DNA of 64,000 nt from an uncultured Bacteroidales bacterium (GTDB taxonomy: Bacteria; Bacteroidota; Bacteroidia; Bacteroidales; UBA932), in the NCBI GenBank assembly GCA_944323785.1, contig CALUTU010000001.1:62001-126000 (forward strand), in the 5' to 3' direction. The notes under the pieces were generated by a model that worked only from the letters and a program-made list of their open reading frames with translations, ran no database searches and was not told where the DNA came from. Positions within the stretch are counted from its first letter, which is position 1, and the number at the start of each line of letters is the position of its first letter. Shown here piece after piece: positions 23,956 to 35,549 of the stretch. Made by a program: the position numbers and the translations under genes.

Positions 23956-25623
23956 GTGCCATGTCACATGACCGGGAACTGCTTGAAAAGATTCTCCGGC
24001 TACCTGCAGGCCTCAGCGGGCGCCAACATGTACGGCTACGGAGGTGAGTCCGCCCGCAACATCTTCAGGGCCAGGACCGGCAACCTCAGCATCTACAACA
24101 CCCTCGCATACGTAAGGCAACGCTACTTCAGCGACAACGAGAGCGAATACCTCTTCAAGGAAACCGGCTCGGACCTCCTCTCCAGGGAGGAGTACCGCAG
24201 TTGGGGAGGATACCTCTCCGACAGGCTCAATCTCTCATACGAGATAAACCCGAATCACTCCCTCGGAGTCTCCGGCTACATCCACACCTACCGCAACACT
24301 CCATATACCAACACTTTCTACACCGACTCCGACAGCACCTCGCAGCTCTACGCCCCCTCCCGCACCGACAAGTACCAGGGAGTGTTCAACTACACCTGGA
24401 ATATCAACGACAAGGGCGGCAAGCTGGCCGTCACTGCCGACTACCTCCGCACCAACAATACCGTAGACCAGTTCCTCACCCTTGAAGGAGGGCCTGAGGA
24501 AGACCACGGCCACACCTTCCAGACCACGGACATGGTGCGCGTGCGCCCTACCCTCAACTATCCCGCAGGCAAGGGCATGATCTCCGCCGGAGCCGACGTC
24601 CAGTACGTCTACTTCCGCGACCTCTCCACCACACAGATGCAACCCGCTGGACTGCACACGGTCATGACCGGATGGCAGCCGGCCGTATTCGCCGAGTACT
24701 CCGGTTCCGTCAAGAACTTCAGCTACGAGGCCGGACTCCGGGCCCAGATCAACTGGATGGACGTGACGGCGGAATCCGTGCACAACCGCAACCTGCAGTG
24801 GGGCATCCTGCCCATGGCCAGCCTCATGTACCTGATCAATCCTCAGAAAGGGCATACGGTAGCCCTCCAGTACAAACGCACGATGAACGACCTGCCGTAC
24901 AGCGCCATATCCTCATTCAGGCAGTATTCCTCTCCCCACTCCTACGTGGTCGGAAATCCCGAGCTCGTGCCCGAGACACAGGACGAGGTCATGCTCATGG
25001 CCGGATTCTTCAACAAACTGACCGTCATGGCCGGATACATCCACCTCAGCAACCCCATCATCTACATGACATACGTAGACCCGGAGCAGCCAGACGTCAG
25101 CTACAACATGCCGGAGAACGGAAAATACAACTCCCTCGCAGTATTCGGAGTAGAGGGCAACCTCAAGCCCTTCAAGTGGTGGACCGTCAAGCCCATGGTG
25201 AGCCTGCTGCTGCAGTACGCCCAGACCAGCCGGTACACGGTCAGCAACCAGGCCATGTGGAAATTCTCCCTCAGCAACAACTTCTCCTTCTCCCCCACCT
25301 TCGGAGGCACCCTCAACGCCTACTACGAACCCGAGAGCCGCATGCTCGACGCCCTCTGGAAACCGGTAGCCCAGGTCAACGGCTCCTTATACAAGACATT
25401 CCTCGACGACCGCCTCGAGCTGCGCCTTGACTTCACCCTCTGGCGCTACGGACGCAGGACCATCATAGAGACACCCGTCTACATGCAGTCCGTATGGAAC
25501 AGGACCAAAGAGACACGCGCCGAGCTCACGATCACATGGAACTTCTCCGGAGGAAAGAAAGTCAACGTCCGCCGCAGCGCCGACAGCATCCAGGATTACA
25601 AGCAGATTACGGACCAGAGATAA
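23956..25623 (+). pseudogene. 5'-truncated outer-membrane beta-barrel protein gene
   Basis: The 555-codon open frame encodes alternating barrel strands typical of the C-terminal part of TonB-dependent-receptor-like outer membrane beta-barrel family proteins (NLSYEINPNHSLGVSGYIH, ALQYKRTMNDLPYSAISSFR, SYVVGNPELVPETQDEVML). It ends in an aromatic/hydrophobic final strand followed by a charged tail. Full members have about 700-900 residues with signal peptide, carboxypeptidase-like Ig domain and plug; all three are absent. The first codons (MPCHMTGNCLKRF) are no signal sequence, so it cannot reach the outer membrane as written. The junction lies right after the serine hydrolase stop, at about 23960, and base composition changes there too. 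Confidence 0.7.
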
Positions 25624-25627
25624 TATA

Positions 25628-26815
25628 CTATTCAAACAATGCACTCAAATCCCAGGACAGGAACTCCTCAAGCGGCACTCCTCCGGTACCTACGACGAGC
25701 GAATGAACAGGGTGGAAGGCGGCAGCAAACTTCGAGAGGCCGCGGCCGGCAGTCCGGCTGCCGCTCTTTACCTCTACCGCGACACAACGGCGGCGGCTGT
25801 CGATGACAAAGTCGACTTCGTCATCCCGCTCCCGCCAATAATAAACCTTATAGTCCAGTTCCTCGGCGGCATTGAGGATATGCGCCCCTACGGCACTCTC
25901 TACCCAGCGTCCCCATAGGGCAGGAGACGTGTACACTTTCTCAAAGCTCATCCCGGCAAGAGCACTCAGCAGGGCAGTGTTGTAGACCATCAGCTTCGGC
26001 ACGGAATTGTACTTTCTCGCACTGTCGCTGGCATATTTTTGCAGACCCGTCAGCATCTGAGCTTCCGAGAGAGTGGTAAGATAACTGGCCAAAGTGGTCA
26101 CATTGCCGGCGTCCTGAAGCTGCCCGAGCAGTTTGGTCAGTGAAATCTCCTCGCCGGAATAAGTGCATCCAAGTTCGAAAAGCTGCTTCATCAGTTCCGG
26201 CTTATAGACAGTCCGGGTCATCAGTACATCCTGTTCTATGGCCGGAGCGATGATACTGTCCTTGATATACCGGCGCCAACGGGACTCGTCTCCGATGAAC
26301 TTGGCCGCTCCAGGATATCCGCCGAAGTAGATATACTGAGACAGATCCAGCCCGAATGCCCCGTGCATCTCCTTCCAGCTCCAGTGCGGCATCCTGATCA
26401 GCTCATAACGTCCGGCCAGGGACTCCGTCAGCCCGTCTTTCAGCAGCAGACGGGAAGAGCCGAGAATCACCACCTTCAGATTGACATCATTGAAGGTATC
26501 CGCATCCCACTGTTTCTTCACTTCCTCGCTCCAGTTGTCTATCTTATGCACCTCGTCTATCACTAACAGATATTCCCTGTGTCCGCCCAGCCGCATCCTG
26601 GCCCTCGCCGTATCCCACACCTCTCCTATCCACGCGGTATTTTCCTTCGGGATACCGTCAGCCGACACCATCATGTTGGGGACTTCGGTCTCCTGGAGCA
26701 CCTGTTTGACCAGAGTGGATTTACCCACCTGACGCGGGCCCACCATGGCCTGAAGCTTGTTGCGGTCTTCCGATATGCGGGATGCAAGTTCTTTGAATTG
26801 CGGTCTTTTGAACAT
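25628..26815 (-). CDS. AAA_14/DUF4143-type ATPase, copy 2
   Basis: From the ATG at 26815 the protein has 395 residues. Walker A is GPRQVGKST, Walker B is LLVIDEVHK and a WSEEVKKQWD segment follows. The C-terminal DUF4143 domain ends in an intact-looking PD-(D/E)XK core: DDEVDFVI followed by VAVEVKSG. A nuclease-like or DNA-binding role has been suggested by such motifs, but the family has no established activity. A TTG codon at 26839 could extend the frame by 8 codons but would overlap the -7 element. Four 22-bp tandem repeats lie just upstream of the promoter. The gene is convergent with the truncated barrel gene, 4 bp apart. Confidence 0.88.
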   Translation of the reverse strand: MFKRPQFKELASRISEDRNKLQAMVGPRQVGKSTLVKQVLQETEVPNMMVSADGIPKENTAWIGEVWDTARARMRLGGHREYLLVIDEVHKIDNWSEEVKKQWDADTFNDVNLKVVILGSSRLLLKDGLTESLAGRYELIRMPHWSWKEMHGAFGLDLSQYIYFGGYPGAAKFIGDESRWRRYIKDSIIAPAIEQDVLMTRTVYKPELMKQLFELGCTYSGEEISLTKLLGQLQDAGNVTTLASYLTTLSEAQMLTGLQKYASDSARKYNSVPKLMVYNTALLSALAGMSFEKVYTSPALWGRWVESAVGAHILNAAEELDYKVYYWRERDDEVDFVIDSRRRCVAVEVKSGSRTAGRGLSKFAAAFHPVHSLVVGTGGVPLEEFLSWDLSALFE

Positions 26816-26836
26816 AACTGCCTGTTTATTTTGAGA

Positions 26837-26844
26837 CAAAGATA
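26837..26844 (-). promoter_or_regulatory. -7 element for DUF4143 ATPase copy 2
   Basis: TATCTTTG on the minus strand fits TAnnTTTG and ends 21 nt before the ATG. The 22-bp repeat array begins 1 bp upstream of it. Confidence 0.55.
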
Positions 26845-26845
26845 T

Positions 26846-26933
26846 ACAAAATACTCAAATCTTGATTACAAAATATTCAATTTATGCCGACAAAATGTTC
26901 AAATCTATCCCGCAAAATGTTCAAATCTTCCCC
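26846..26933. repeat. four 22-bp tandem repeats at the DUF4143 copy 2 promoter
   Basis: Units at 26846-26867, 26868-26889, 26890-26911 and 26912-26933 each begin (A/G)CAAAATR and contain TTCAAAT or a one- or two-base variant. The period is exactly 22 bp, close to two helical turns. The array covers the -33 region and extends upstream, so it is probably an operator. Confidence 0.75.
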
Positions 26934-27088
26934 ATTAATGGCGCGGACTGGCCCTCTGCTAAGAAGCGGACATTCAGTTTTTAAGACATCCGAGCAGAAA
27001 ACAGGAGAAGTCAAGGAATGAAACTACATACCCCTAAAGCCGTTTACGTCCGCCGGCGTCATCACTTTACATTTTAGTTATATCGCAA

Positions 27089-27781
27089 CTATTTGATTAA
27101 CAAGATGTTGTATTTTTGAAAAAATGTAAAGTGAGAAATAATCATTGCCGGCAAATTGCTGATTATATGTACAACTATGCTGAATAACATTCCATGTTTT
27201 ATTCTTGCATATCCATATAATATGGAGCCGGGAATCTTGGCACAAGCATAACAAACAACATACAACCACTGTGACACATCTAAAGTCTGATGGCTGTAAT
27301 TAACTATATGCAACATAGCGAAAAGGATTGCTGTTGAATAGAAGAAATCCTTGAATCGTACTTGCAGAAGCCATTTGCCCCAAATGAGGTTTATGACAGC
27401 TGATGAAATTATTGCAAATACTATCCGGCATAATAGATGTTCCGAATAGAGTCCTCCTGCGAAAATTACCTTAGAAAAGATAAAGGCTATTACGGCTACC
27501 GATATGTATAGATTAAATCTGCTTCTTTTCAATGGTAATCTGAATCCAAGTTCTTCAATTATTGGGGGTATAATAATCAAAAAGCATAGAGGCAAAACAG
27601 ATTTATCAGATGTCATTGCAGGCAAATCAACTCCTGCAATGACAAATACGGATGCAGTCAGAACTTCAAAGAACAGTGGTACTGACAGACACAGCATGAC
27701 TGACAACAGCATCACCCTTATGCTGAAATCATAAGGACAATTCTCATGAGGATTCTTGATGTATTGCCACAACTGCTTCAT
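27089..27781 (-). CDS. CPBP-family intramembrane metalloprotease
   Basis: The 230-residue membrane protein has about six to seven hydrophobic segments. Its motifs fit the CPBP (Abi/CAAX-protease) family: IIEELGFRLPL supplies the EExxxR motif, AMLHIVNY the second histidine motif and IVVHIISNLPA the third. Such proteases act within the membrane; in bacteria they are linked to peptide maturation, immunity to self-made bacteriocins or unknown roles. No peptide gene is next to it. The gene is clearly more A+T-rich than the surroundings, suggesting recent acquisition. The 150 bp downstream (26940-27088) contain no recognisable feature. Confidence 0.85.
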   Translation of the reverse strand: MKQLWQYIKNPHENCPYDFSIRVMLLSVMLCLSVPLFFEVLTASVFVIAGVDLPAMTSDKSVLPLCFLIIIPPIIEELGFRLPLKRSRFNLYISVAVIAFIFSKVIFAGGLYSEHLLCRIVFAIISSAVINLIWGKWLLQVRFKDFFYSTAILFAMLHIVNYSHQTLDVSQWLYVVCYACAKIPGSILYGYARIKHGMLFSIVVHIISNLPAMIISHFTFFQKYNILLIK

Positions 27782-27898
27782 GAAATAACATCTAAAAATT
27801 CTACAAAAGTAATAAAACTCTTTCCCCTAAGTACCTCTAATCAATCGTTTAAGCAATCCAACCAATCGATTTATTTTAAGCGAGTTATCTTTTCTTGC

Positions 27899-29179
27899 TC
27901 ACCCATTGATAGCGCGGACGGGATCGACCGTAGCGGCCTTCCAGGCAGGGATGAGGCCGGAGAGGATGCCGAGGACGACGGCTATGAGCATGCCGGCAAG
28001 GGCGTTGTCGGGGGAGAGGGTGATGGTGAAGTATTCCGAGGCGGCATTGACCGGAATGGAAATGAGGAAGACTAAGAGAATGCCCACCAGGCCGCCGGCC
28101 AGGGAGAGGAAGGAGGCCTCCACCATGAACTGGGTCAGGATCACGTAGCGCTTGGCTCCGAGGGCCTTCTGAATGCCGATCTGGCTCATGCGCTCCTGGA
28201 CGGAGACGAACATGATGTTGGCGATGCCGAAGCCGCCGATGATCAGGGAGAAGGCTCCGATGATCCAGCCCGCCTTGCTGATGCCGCGGAAGACAGAGTC
28301 GAGCATGTCGAGCAAGAAGGTCATCTCGTTGATGGCGAAGTCATCCCGCTCCGAGGGGGAGAGGCCGCGGCAGGAACGCAGCAGCAGGCGCAGCTCGTCT
28401 ATGAAGGCCTCGCGGGCGGCACCCTCCGCCGGTGCCGCCATCATCATCCCCGAGCCCCACGCCGAGGCCAGCACCGTCTTGCCGAACTGCAGCGGGAGGA
28501 CCACCGCATCGTCCGTATTGACGATAGAGGCCATGCTCTCACCTTGCTTTTCCAGGACACCGATGACTATTGCACTGCCTCCCTTGACCTTGACCTTCTT
28601 GCCGATGGGGTAGGAGTCCCCGAAGAGCTCCCGGGCGACATTGTACCCGAGGATAGCCACATTGGCCCCTCCGCGGATCTCCATCTGGGAGAAGTCGCGG
28701 CCCTCGGCGAGGGAGTAACTCATCACATTCTCCAGCCCGTCGGTGGTGATGACCAGGAAGGCGTTGGAATAATTGTTGCGGCGGTAAGAGGCATTGCCGT
28801 TGCCGAGGATTACATAGACCACGCTCTCGGCCAGAGTGGCGTTGCGGGCGACATATTCGAAATTCTCCTCAGTAATCTCCGGCCGCTGAAGATAGTCCCA
28901 CCACTGCAGCGGCTCTCCGTCCTCCCCCTCTTCCTGAGTCATGGGGAAACGGTCGATGTAGACGATGTCGCTCCCGAAGGACCGGACACCTTCCATGATA
29001 TTGGACTTGAGCGAGTCCACGGCGCAGAACACCGCCACTATCGAGAAGATGCCGACAGTGACTCCGAACAGCGAGAGAAAAGTCCTGAGCTTGTCAGACT
29101 TGATGGAGAAAAAAGCGAAAGAGGCGCTCTCCGCGATCAACCCCACAACTATCCTCAGCTCTTTCACGAATTTTTTCAT
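27899..29179 (-). CDS. MacB-like ABC transporter permease
   Basis: The 426-residue protein has the FtsX/MacB layout: an N-terminal transmembrane helix (RTFLSLFGVTVGIFSIVAVF), a periplasmic MacB_PCD domain (about residues 60-290) and three C-terminal helices starting GWIIGAFSLIIGGFGIANIM, with ERMSQIGIQKALGAKR and LIPAWKAATVDPVRAING. Such permeases drive mechanical transfer of lipoproteins, peptides or toxins across the envelope with a cytosolic ATPase. No ATPase gene is adjacent. mutS is the next gene upstream on the same strand, with an 18-bp gap, so the two may be cotranscribed. Confidence 0.92.
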   Translation of the reverse strand: MKKFVKELRIVVGLIAESASFAFFSIKSDKLRTFLSLFGVTVGIFSIVAVFCAVDSLKSNIMEGVRSFGSDIVYIDRFPMTQEEGEDGEPLQWWDYLQRPEITEENFEYVARNATLAESVVYVILGNGNASYRRNNYSNAFLVITTDGLENVMSYSLAEGRDFSQMEIRGGANVAILGYNVARELFGDSYPIGKKVKVKGGSAIVIGVLEKQGESMASIVNTDDAVVLPLQFGKTVLASAWGSGMMMAAPAEGAAREAFIDELRLLLRSCRGLSPSERDDFAINEMTFLLDMLDSVFRGISKAGWIIGAFSLIIGGFGIANIMFVSVQERMSQIGIQKALGAKRYVILTQFMVEASFLSLAGGLVGILLVFLISIPVNAASEYFTITLSPDNALAGMLIAVVLGILSGLIPAWKAATVDPVRAING

Positions 29180-29197
29180 AAGACGTCTGAACTATAG

Positions 29198-31891
<2,694 letters not shown>

Positions 31892-31918
31892 TTCGAGTCA
31901 CTTCCGATTTAAGAGAGG

Positions 31919-31926
31919 CAAAAATA
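31919..31926 (-). promoter_or_regulatory. -7 element for mutS
   Basis: TATTTTTG on the minus strand fits TAnnTTTG and ends 27 nt before the mutS ATG. The palindrome array starts 70 bp further upstream. Confidence 0.5.
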
Positions 31927-31996
31927 CTAAAATCCGCGTAATCGCGATAGATGTTTTACGACAAAGCGCATCCGGCCTTTTCATTTTGAAACTGCA

Positions 31997-32286
31997 CACC
32001 TTCGGAAGGTGAGACGAAAAAGGGGGAAATCTGCGCACCTTCGGAAGGTGGGAAATGCACGGCGGCTGGAGAAACACGGACACAGGGCGCTCTCGAAGAT
32101 GTGGCGACTCCACGCACCTTCGGAAGGTGGGACGAAAACACGGGAATTCTGCACACCTTCGGAAGGTGGGAAATGCACGGCGGCAGGAGAAACACGGGCA
32201 CAGGGCGCTCTCGAAGCTGTGGCGACTCCACGCACCTTCGGAAGGTGAGACAAAAACACGGGTATTCTGCACACCTTCGGAAGGTG
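31997..32286. repeat. 118-bp tandem array carrying six copies of a 15-bp palindrome
   Basis: CACCTTCGGAAGGTG occurs unchanged at 31997, 32036, 32115, 32154, 32233 and 32272, spaced 39, 79, 39, 79 and 39 bp. The 39-bp units resemble each other (GAGACGAAAA or GGGACGAAAA after the palindrome) and the two 79-bp units are nearly identical, each with ATGCACGGCGGC and CACAGGGCGCTCTCGAAG. This makes two and a half 118-bp repeats. The open frames seen on both strands are by-products of the repeat. The 562 bp between mutS and the propeller gene hold this array, one 40-bp palindrome and no credible gene. Confidence 0.9.
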
Positions 32287-32346
32287 GAAGGAGGATAAGG
32301 TGTATGATGAGAGAGCCTGTGGCAAGGGGCCAAGCGGAATGCGATT

Positions 32347-32386
32347 CCGCAACGGCACTGAATCGCGGAATCTGCTGCCGTTGTGG
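32347..32386. repeat. 40-bp interspersed palindromic repeat, copy 3
   Basis: This is the same element as at 12196 and 12301, with one arm base changed (CCGCAACGGCA against TGCCGTTGTGG). The homology continues to about 32411, including GGGCAATGCCG. It lies 68 bp before the propeller lipoprotein start and 60 bp after the 118-bp array. Confidence 0.8.
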
Positions 32387-32454
32387 AAACGGGACGGAGG
32401 GGCAATGCCGAAAACGGAAAACTTTTATTATTTTTACGGATAAAACACAAAAAA

Positions 32455-33486
32455 ATGATGAAAAGACTTCTTTTGCTCGCATCAGCTCTTGTCGCAGTCA
32501 TCGGCTGCGGACAGAATCAGGACGGAAAGGGATACACAGTAGTGAAGGAATTCCCTGTGGAGGAGGCCCTTGAGCCGGTCAGGGTCATCCACTACGACCC
32601 GGTCGAGAGCAATATCCTCGCGCTGTTCAGGGCCGGGGACTGGTGGATATCGCAGAACATACAGAACTACAGCGGGGAGTCGGGCAAATGCTTCTCGCTG
32701 CTGGACGGGGACTTCCGGACTGTGGTGCAGTTCGGCACGTGGGGACGCGGACCACAGGAGTTCATTGGCCCATCGTACCACGGATATGAAGGCATGAAGG
32801 GCGACTCTATAGTCATCACGGTGAGGGACTGGACTATGGGCAGGCTGATACGGCTGACGGCCCACACCGGGGACGGAGGCTACCGCACAGAGCTCATCCA
32901 GGACTTCCACAAGAGCATGAGGGCCATCCATCCGCTCGGCCAGGGACGCTGGCTCTGCAATGCGGACAACAACCGATACTACACGACCGACTCCCAAGGG
33001 ACCGTCAAGACCTACCTTGAAGGCTGGGGCGAAGGCGTCAACGAAGCCCTCGAAGCCGAAATCACCTACCAGCCTCCGCAGCTCACAAGCGAGACAGTCT
33101 CCCCCGACCGCTCCCGCCTGCTGGTCTACAGCCTCACATGGCCGGTCCTCTACCTGCACTCCCTCGACACCGGAGAGCGTCTGGCTGAAGTGTACGTAGA
33201 CTACGGCCCCGACGACATCCATTCCAGCAACTATTCAGCCGACCTTTCCTACAACCCTGCCGAATATCTGGGCCACCATATCGTGGGCATGATCAACGAC
33301 GAAGGCGGATACAGCCCCGTCCCCTCACGTATCGTCATATTCGACCTGGACCTGAAGCCCGAAGCATCCTACAGCATCGCCCCGGCCAATTATTCCGCCA
33401 TCGACCCCGCTACCGGCATCCTCGCCACCATCTCCTACAACGAGGAGACCATCAGCCTCTACGACCTCTCCGAGTGGCTGCACTAA
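32455..33486 (+). CDS. BF3164/TolB-like six-bladed propeller lipoprotein (solitary copy)
   Basis: This 343-residue protein starts MMKRLLLLASALVAVIGCG, a lipoprotein signal with Cys near residue 18. The body has the features shared by all paralogs in this window: an early VVKEFPVE segment, RVIHYDPVE, GRGPQEFIGP, VRDWTMGRLIRL, a CNADNNRYY motif, YLEGWGEGVNEA and the C-terminal YDLSEWL. These repeats fit a six-bladed beta-propeller of the BF3164/TolB-like type, probably on the cell surface or in the periplasm. The role is unknown; ligand or peptide binding is inferred from the fold. Unlike the 39-48 kb copies, it has no NVEAL gene before it. Confidence 0.82.
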   Translation: MMKRLLLLASALVAVIGCGQNQDGKGYTVVKEFPVEEALEPVRVIHYDPVESNILALFRAGDWWISQNIQNYSGESGKCFSLLDGDFRTVVQFGTWGRGPQEFIGPSYHGYEGMKGDSIVITVRDWTMGRLIRLTAHTGDGGYRTELIQDFHKSMRAIHPLGQGRWLCNADNNRYYTTDSQGTVKTYLEGWGEGVNEALEAEITYQPPQLTSETVSPDRSRLLVYSLTWPVLYLHSLDTGERLAEVYVDYGPDDIHSSNYSADLSYNPAEYLGHHIVGMINDEGGYSPVPSRIVIFDLDLKPEASYSIAPANYSAIDPATGILATISYNEETISLYDLSEWLH

Positions 33487-33956
33487 TCCTTCACGTATCC
33501 GATTCTCCGCCGCTGCACAGGCTGATCCTCTGGCAACAGATCCATCCTGGCACGCAACTCCGCAAGCTCAACCGACAGCCGGCCTGTCGCAGCAAGATGA
33601 TTCCTTATCTCGACAAAAGCACGCATAATCTCTATGCTGACATTCATCGCCACAGGACTTCTCAGCACAGCTGACAGCATGGCTACCCCCTCTTCTGTAA
33701 AAGCAAAAACCTACCCTGGCCCAGGATTATAGCCAGGGGATATCACATTCTGTGATATCCCTATCAATATCAATTCGTTAGCCTCATCCTTAGTCAATTT
33801 GAGCATAAAATCCCCAGGAAATCTGTCCATATTCCTGCGCACCGCCTGTTTCAAAGTCCTGTTCTCCACCTGATAAAGCCTTGCCAGGTCGAAATCCAGC
33901 ATGACACGCACTCCGCGCACCTCATAAATCATACTCCTGATAGTTTCCAGTTCCAT
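33483..33956 (-). pseudogene. ORF6N-domain gene interrupted by an in-frame TAG
   Basis: The first part (33956 down to 33714) encodes the ORF6N DNA-binding domain: [36 protein letters not shown]. The frame meets TAG at 33711-33713. In the same frame, without any shift, the sequence continues VFAFTEEGVAMLSAVLRSP and IEIMRAFVEIRNHL, which is exactly the continuation expected for ORF6N proteins. A single nonsense change therefore breaks the gene. The region before the stop ([10 protein letters not shown]) also departs from the family, where a GRRYLPYAFTE-like sequence is usual. The 3' end overlaps the propeller lipoprotein gene by 4 bp, convergently. Confidence 0.75.
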
Positions 33957-34062
33957 AGTAACTCCGATTTGTATCAAAGGTATGAAAATACCGGACGCTC
34001 CCAGGAAAAATTAAGATATAATCACTACTTTTGAAGATTTTAAATTTTTCGGAAAATATAAA

Positions 34063-35436
34063 ATGAGCAAACGGGTACTGATCATAACCTACTACTGGCC
34101 GCCGACAGCCGGCTCGGGCGTGCAGCGGTGGCTGAAGATGTCGAAATATCTGCCGCAGTACGGGTGGCAGCCGGTTATCTATACTCCTGAGAATCCGGAG
34201 GCGGGCATGACGGATGAATCCCTGCTTAGGGACATCGCTCCGGAAGCGGAGGTCATCAAGCGGCCCATCCTCGAACCGTATGCTGTATTCAATGCTCTGA
34301 CAGGCAATAAGGGGAAAAATTCCGGGAAGGCTTCGGCCGGCTCGGGTGCCGTCAACCCCATCAACGCCGTCGGCCACAAGTCTCCCCTGATGCGCCTATC
34401 CCTATGGCTCAGGGCCAATGTCTTCGTCCCCGACCCCCGCTTCCTGTGGATCCGGTCCTCCGTCAGGTTCCTGAAACAATACCTCCGCGAGCATCCCGTC
34501 GACGCCATCGTCAGCACCGGCCCGCCCCATTCGATGCACCTGATAGCAAGGGCCCTGCACCGTTCGACCGGCATCCCCTGGACAGCCGATTTCCGCGACC
34601 CGTGGACCCGGATATTCTACTTCAAACACCTTCCGCTGACCCGCCGGAGCCGGAAGAGGTACGCCGCCATGGAGCTCTCGGTGCTGCGCGAGGCAGACCA
34701 TGTGGTGGCCGTCACGGACAATATGGTACGGGACTTCCTGGAGGAACTGGAAGCAGATAAAAAGCGCGGCGCCTCAGGACGGCAGACTGCCGGTGACAGC
34801 TCTGTGACTGAGCAGAAAAACAAATTCCACGTCATCGAGAACGGCTACGACGAGGCAGATTTCACCGGCATCACTGCCGCAGAGCTCCCGGCAGGATTCA
34901 ACCTCGTGCACACCGGCCTCTTCTCCGCGGAGGGCAATCCCCGCAGGCTCTGGAAGGTCCTCGCGGAGCTCTGCCGCGACCTCCCGGGCTTCGGCCGCGA
35001 CCTGCATCTGACATTTGCCGGAAAGACTGACCCGGAGATCCTCGCCGCAGTGCGTGAGGCCGGTCTGGGCGACCGCCTGACCGACCGGGGCTACATCCCC
35101 CACCACGAGGCCAACCGCCTGCAGAAGGCCGCCGACCTGCTCCTGCTGCCCCTGCGCGAGGAGCCCGAGGCCGCCGGCATTCTCACAGGAAAATACTTCG
35201 AATACCTCGCCGCCGGCCGCCCCATAGCCGCATTCGGCCCTCACGGCAGCGTCCTCGAGCGTTCCCTCGCCGCCACCCGCACCGGACGGATATTCGACTG
35301 GGAGGAGGAGGGCCCGCTGAAGGAGTACCTTACAGCCCTGTACACCCGCACCCTCTCATTTGCCCCCGATGCCGGAGCCATCTCCGCCTACACCCGCCGC
35401 TCCCTCGCCGGCCGCTATGCAGAGATCCTGCTGTAG
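34063..35436 (+). CDS. glycosyltransferase, GT4-like
   Basis: The 457-residue protein has the two Rossmann-like halves of a GT-B glycosyltransferase. The N-terminal half starts RVLIITYYWPPTAGSGVQRW and has VSTGPPHSMHLIARAL and WTADFRDPW. The C-terminal half has HVIENGYDEADF, NLVHTGLFSAEGNPRRLWKV and the donor-binding tail PLREEPEAAGILTGKYFEYLAAGRP with the conserved Glu region. GT4 enzymes of this kind build surface polysaccharide or glycoprotein glycans in the cytosol. No other glycan genes are adjacent, so its acceptor is unknown. Confidence 0.88.
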   Translation: MSKRVLIITYYWPPTAGSGVQRWLKMSKYLPQYGWQPVIYTPENPEAGMTDESLLRDIAPEAEVIKRPILEPYAVFNALTGNKGKNSGKASAGSGAVNPINAVGHKSPLMRLSLWLRANVFVPDPRFLWIRSSVRFLKQYLREHPVDAIVSTGPPHSMHLIARALHRSTGIPWTADFRDPWTRIFYFKHLPLTRRSRKRYAAMELSVLREADHVVAVTDNMVRDFLEELEADKKRGASGRQTAGDSSVTEQKNKFHVIENGYDEADFTGITAAELPAGFNLVHTGLFSAEGNPRRLWKVLAELCRDLPGFGRDLHLTFAGKTDPEILAAVREAGLGDRLTDRGYIPHHEANRLQKAADLLLLPLREEPEAAGILTGKYFEYLAAGRPIAAFGPHGSVLERSLAATRTGRIFDWEEEGPLKEYLTALYTRTLSFAPDAGAISAYTRRSLAGRYAEILL

Positions 35437-35549
35437 GAATGGAGTCTTTTTCGTCCCGCGTGACTATGCAAAAGCAAAGTTATTTGTAACATATTTTGTA
35501 TATTAGCGTCATACATAGAAAGCATCACTATCACATAAAACCTGTAACA

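Noticed and set aside
23956-25623. Functional TonB-dependent receptor
   Set aside because: No signal peptide, plug or carboxypeptidase-like domain is encoded upstream in any frame before the serine hydrolase stop.
31997-32286. CRISPR-like array of short palindromic repeats
   Set aside because: The intervals are themselves repeated and alternate between two lengths, the repeat is only 15 bp, and no cas genes are in the window. It is a tandem duplication with embedded palindromes.
31956-32573. Several open frames of 65-195 codons on both strands
   Set aside because: They arise from the 118-bp repeat and encode low-complexity recurring motifs (PSEG, FRRC) without starts, signals or family resemblance.
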